NCBI GenBank assembly: GCA_964057225.1
Contig: OZ059894.1
Location: 23,776,476-23,840,475 of the forward strand
Length of the DNA stretch: 64,000 bases
Reading direction: 5' to 3'
DNA from: Auanema rhodensis
Lineage: Eukaryota; Nematoda; Chromadorea; Rhabditida; Rhabditidae
The notes below the pieces were generated by a model, which saw only the letters and a list, made by a program, of their open reading frames with translations, did not search any database and had not been told where the DNA came from. Below, one piece after another: positions 61,722 to 64,000 of this stretch. Within the stretch, counting starts at the first letter, position 1; every line of letters begins with the position of its first letter. The translations under genes and the position numbers were made by a program.

Positions 61722-64000
61722 TTTTCAAAATTAGATTCCCCATGTACATATTAGTCTAAAAACAAATTTTTATTGATATTGGTTCATGGTAACCATGACT
61801 TTGAAATTTACGTGAACTTTAATTTATGCTAATTAAATGTACACGTGATGTGCACTTGGTATGTAACTCGCTTCACGTGAAAGATAAAGAGATGCGGTTT
61901 TCAAAATTAGATTCCCCATGTACATATTAGTCTAAAAACAAATTTTTATTGATATTGGTGCATGGTAACCATGACTTTGAAATTTACGTGAACTTTAATT
62001 TATGCTAATTAAATGTACACGTGATGTGCACTTGGTATGTAACTCGCTTCACGCGAAAGATAAAGAGATGCGGTTTTCAACATTAGATTCCCCATGTCCA
62101 TATTAGTCTAAAAACAAATTTTTATTGATATTGGTGCATGGTAACCATGACTTTGAATTTTACGTGAACTTTAATTTATGCTAATTAAATGTACACGTGA
62201 TGTGCACTTGGTATGTAACTCGCTTCACGCGAAAGATAAAGAGATGCGGTTTTCAACATTAGATTCCCCATGTCCATATTAGTCTAAAAACAAATTTTTA
62301 TTGATATTGGTGCATGGTAACCATGACTTTGAAATTTACGTGAACTTTAATTTATGCTAATTAAATGTACACGTGATGTGCACTTGGTATGTAACTCGCT
62401 TCACGTGAAAGATAAAGAGATGCGGTTTTCAAAATTAGATTCCCCATGTACATATTAGTCTAAAAACAAATTTTTATTGATATTGGTTCATGGTAACCAT
62501 GACTTTGAAATTTACGTGAACTTTAATTTATGCTAATTAAATGTACACGTGATGTGCACTTGGTATGTAACTCGCTTCACGTGAAAGATAAAGAGATGCG
62601 GTTTTCAAAATTAGATTCCCCATGTACATATTAGTCTAAAAACAAATTTTTATTGATATTGGTGCATGGTAACCATGACTTTGAAATTTACGTGAACTTT
62701 AATTTATGCTAATTAAATGTACACGTGATGTGCACTTGGTATGTAACTCGCTTCACGCGAAAGATAAAGAGATGCGGTTTTCAACATTAGATTCCCCATG
62801 TCCATATTAGTCTAAAAACAAATTTTTATTGATATTGGTGCATGGTAACCATGACTTTGAAATTTACGTGAACTTTAATTTATGCTAATTAAATGTACAC
62901 GTGATGTGCACTTGGTATGTAACTCGCTTCACGTGAAAGATAAAAAGATGCGGTTTTCAAAATTAGATTCCCCATGTCCATACTAGTCTAAAAACAAATT
63001 TTTATTGATATTGGTGCATGGTAACCATGACTTTGAAATTTACGTGAACTTTAATTTATGCTAATTAAATGTACACGTGATGTGCACTTGGTATGTAACT
63101 CGCTTCACGTGAAAGATAAAGAGATGCGGTTTTCAAAATAAGATTCCCCATGTCCATTTTAGTCTAAAAACAAATTTTTATTGATATTGGTGCATGGTAA
63201 CCATGACTTTGAAATTTACGTGAATTTTGATTTATGCTAATTAAATGTACATGTGATGTGCACTTGGTATGTAACTCGCTTCACGTGAAAGATAAAGAGA
63301 TGCGGTTTTCAAAATAAGATTCCCCATGTCCATATTAGTCTAAAAACAAATTTTTATTGATATTGGTGCATGGTAACCATGACTTTGAAATTTACGTGAA
63401 CTTTAATTTATGCTAATTAAATGTACACGTGATGTGCACTTGGTATGTAACTCGCTTCACGTGAAAGATAAAGAGATGCGGTTTTCAACATTAGATTCCC
63501 CATGTCCATATTAGTCTAAAAACAAATTTTTATTGATATTGGTGCATGGTAACCATGACTTTGAAATTTACGTGAACTTTAATTTATGCTAATTAAATGT
63601 ACACGTGATGTGCACTTGGTATGTAACTCGCTTCACGTGAAAGATAAAAAGATGCGGTTTTCAAAATTAGATTCCCCATGTCCATACTAGTCTAAAAACA
63701 AATTTTTATTGATATTGGTGCATGGTAACCATGACTTTGAAATTTACGTGAACTTTAATTTATGCTAATTAAATGTACACGTGATGTGCACTTGGTGTGT
63801 AACTCGCTTCACGTGAAAGATAAAGAGATGCGGTTTTCAAAATAAGATTCCCCATGTCCATTTTAGTCTAAAAACAAATTTTTATTGATATTGGTGCATG
63901 GTAACCATGACTTTGAAATTTACGTGAATTTTGATTTATGCTAATTAAATGTACATGTGATGTGCACTTGGTATGTAACTCGCTTCACGTGAAAGATAAA
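61722..64000. repeat. 4-monomer higher-order repeat region, 704 bp, open at right end
   Basis: 61722-62249 (GTACAT/GTTCAT; GTACAT with CACGCGAAAG; CAACATT) recurs 704 bp later at 62426-62953. From 62778 a second 4-mer register is clear: CAACATT with AAAAAGATG; CATACTAG; AATAAG/CCATTTT/GAATTTTGATTT/ACATGTG; AATAAG (62778-63481), then 63482 onward off the window. Markers CATACTAG (62978/63682) and CCATTTT (63154/63858) are 704 bp apart. CACGCGAAAG destroys the second CACGTG in three monomer ends (near 62052, 62228, 62757), and ACATGTG changes the first one near 63251 and 63955. GGTGTGTAAC near 63797 is private. Confidence 0.87.

Larger units (their letters stand above)
1..64000. repeat. 176-bp tandem satellite array (entire window)
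   Basis: The sequence repeats with a 176-bp period from the first base to the last. The monomer start (TTTTCAAAATT or a one- or two-base variant) recurs in register throughout. Summing all observed indels gives exactly 363 complete monomers plus a 167-bp partial one. Every monomer is in the same orientation, and I found no inverted copy and no transposon, gene or unique DNA between copies. Monomers differ from each other at only a few bases. Arrays like this are made and homogenised by unequal exchange or gene conversion, and in many plants and animals they form centromeric or pericentromeric heterochromatin. The centromere role is inferred. I do not recognise the family: it does not resemble alpha satellite or, as far as I can recall, the Arabidopsis 178-bp repeat. 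Confidence 0.98.

Noticed and set aside
1-64000. CRISPR array
   Set aside because: Regular direct repeats are present, but there are no unique spacers: the entire 176-bp period is conserved.
1-64000. Gene for a tandem-repeat protein
   Set aside because: 176 is not divisible by 3 and every frame meets stops within about a monomer, so no continuous repeat protein can be encoded.
1-64000. Primate alpha satellite or a CENP-B box-containing satellite
   Set aside because: The period is 176 rather than 171 bp, the sequence does not resemble alpha satellite, and I found no CENP-B box (TTCG....CGGG type) in the monomer. The 171-bp monomers at 705, 2108 and 3511 are only deletion variants.
1-64000. 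Telomeric repeats or rDNA spacer
   Set aside because: No TTTAGGG or TTAGGG runs and no rRNA-like sequence are present anywhere in the window.
1-64000. Plasmid iterons or a bacterial replication origin
   Set aside because: Iterons are about 20 bp and few in number; hundreds of 176-bp units with nested HORs are a eukaryotic satellite pattern.

Overview
The whole 64,000-base window is one uninterrupted tandem satellite DNA array. I see no gene, RNA gene, transposon or unique sequence in it. The basic unit is a 176-bp monomer, about 32% GC (57 of 176 bases in the first copy). All copies run head to tail in the same orientation. I set the phase at the TTTTCAAAATT start, so base 1 of the window is monomer base 1 and window positions 1-176 serve as monomer coordinates. 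Adding up every indel I found (three -5, one -25, one -39, two -1, one +25, one +1) gives exactly 363 complete monomers up to 63833 and a 167-bp partial monomer to 64000. The array therefore runs past both ends of the window.

This must be a eukaryotic nuclear chromosome. A nucleosome-length, AT-rich, TE-free satellite with higher-order repeats (HORs) is typical of a centromere or pericentromere. Plants are my first guess, because many plant centromeric satellites are 150-180 bp, but I do not recognise the monomer and cannot name the species. Centromere identity is inferred; no CENP-A/CENH3 information can be read from sequence.

Layout. 1-3681: 8-monomer HOR of 1403 bp (2 copies plus 5 monomers), each copy holding one 171-bp monomer. 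3682-6145: 14 near-uniform monomers. 6146-9137: reshuffled monomers of the first HOR. 9138-9425: two damaged monomers, the only large break in the array. 9426-16816: more reshuffled relatives, with 8-mer and 2-mer patterns. 16817-24560: mixed monomers alternating between two main subtypes. 24561-33888: large nested duplications (10-, 26- and 30-monomer spacings). 33889-36352: 3-mer HOR (528 bp). 36353-46032: mixed, with 8-mer and 20-monomer spacings. 46033-49049: mixed, with a 25-bp insertion. 49050-52569: clean 10-mer HOR (1760 bp, two copies). 52570-54505: mixed. 54506-56265: 5-mer HOR (880 bp). 56090-61545: three copies of a 9-monomer block. 61722-64000: 4-mer HOR (704 bp) continuing off the window.

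Within the monomer, three ACGT cores lie 33 and 32 bp apart, two of them inside CACGTG. There is a perfect 13-bp dyad (CATGGT-A-ACCATG) and an A-tract inverted repeat. The commonest polymorphism, G/T at monomer base 63, lengthens the dyad to 15 bp when T is present. The most interesting aspects are the recorded history of amplification (a succession of HORs with different periods), the two damaged monomers near 9.2 kb, and the regularly spaced ACGT/CACGTG elements repeated hundreds of times.
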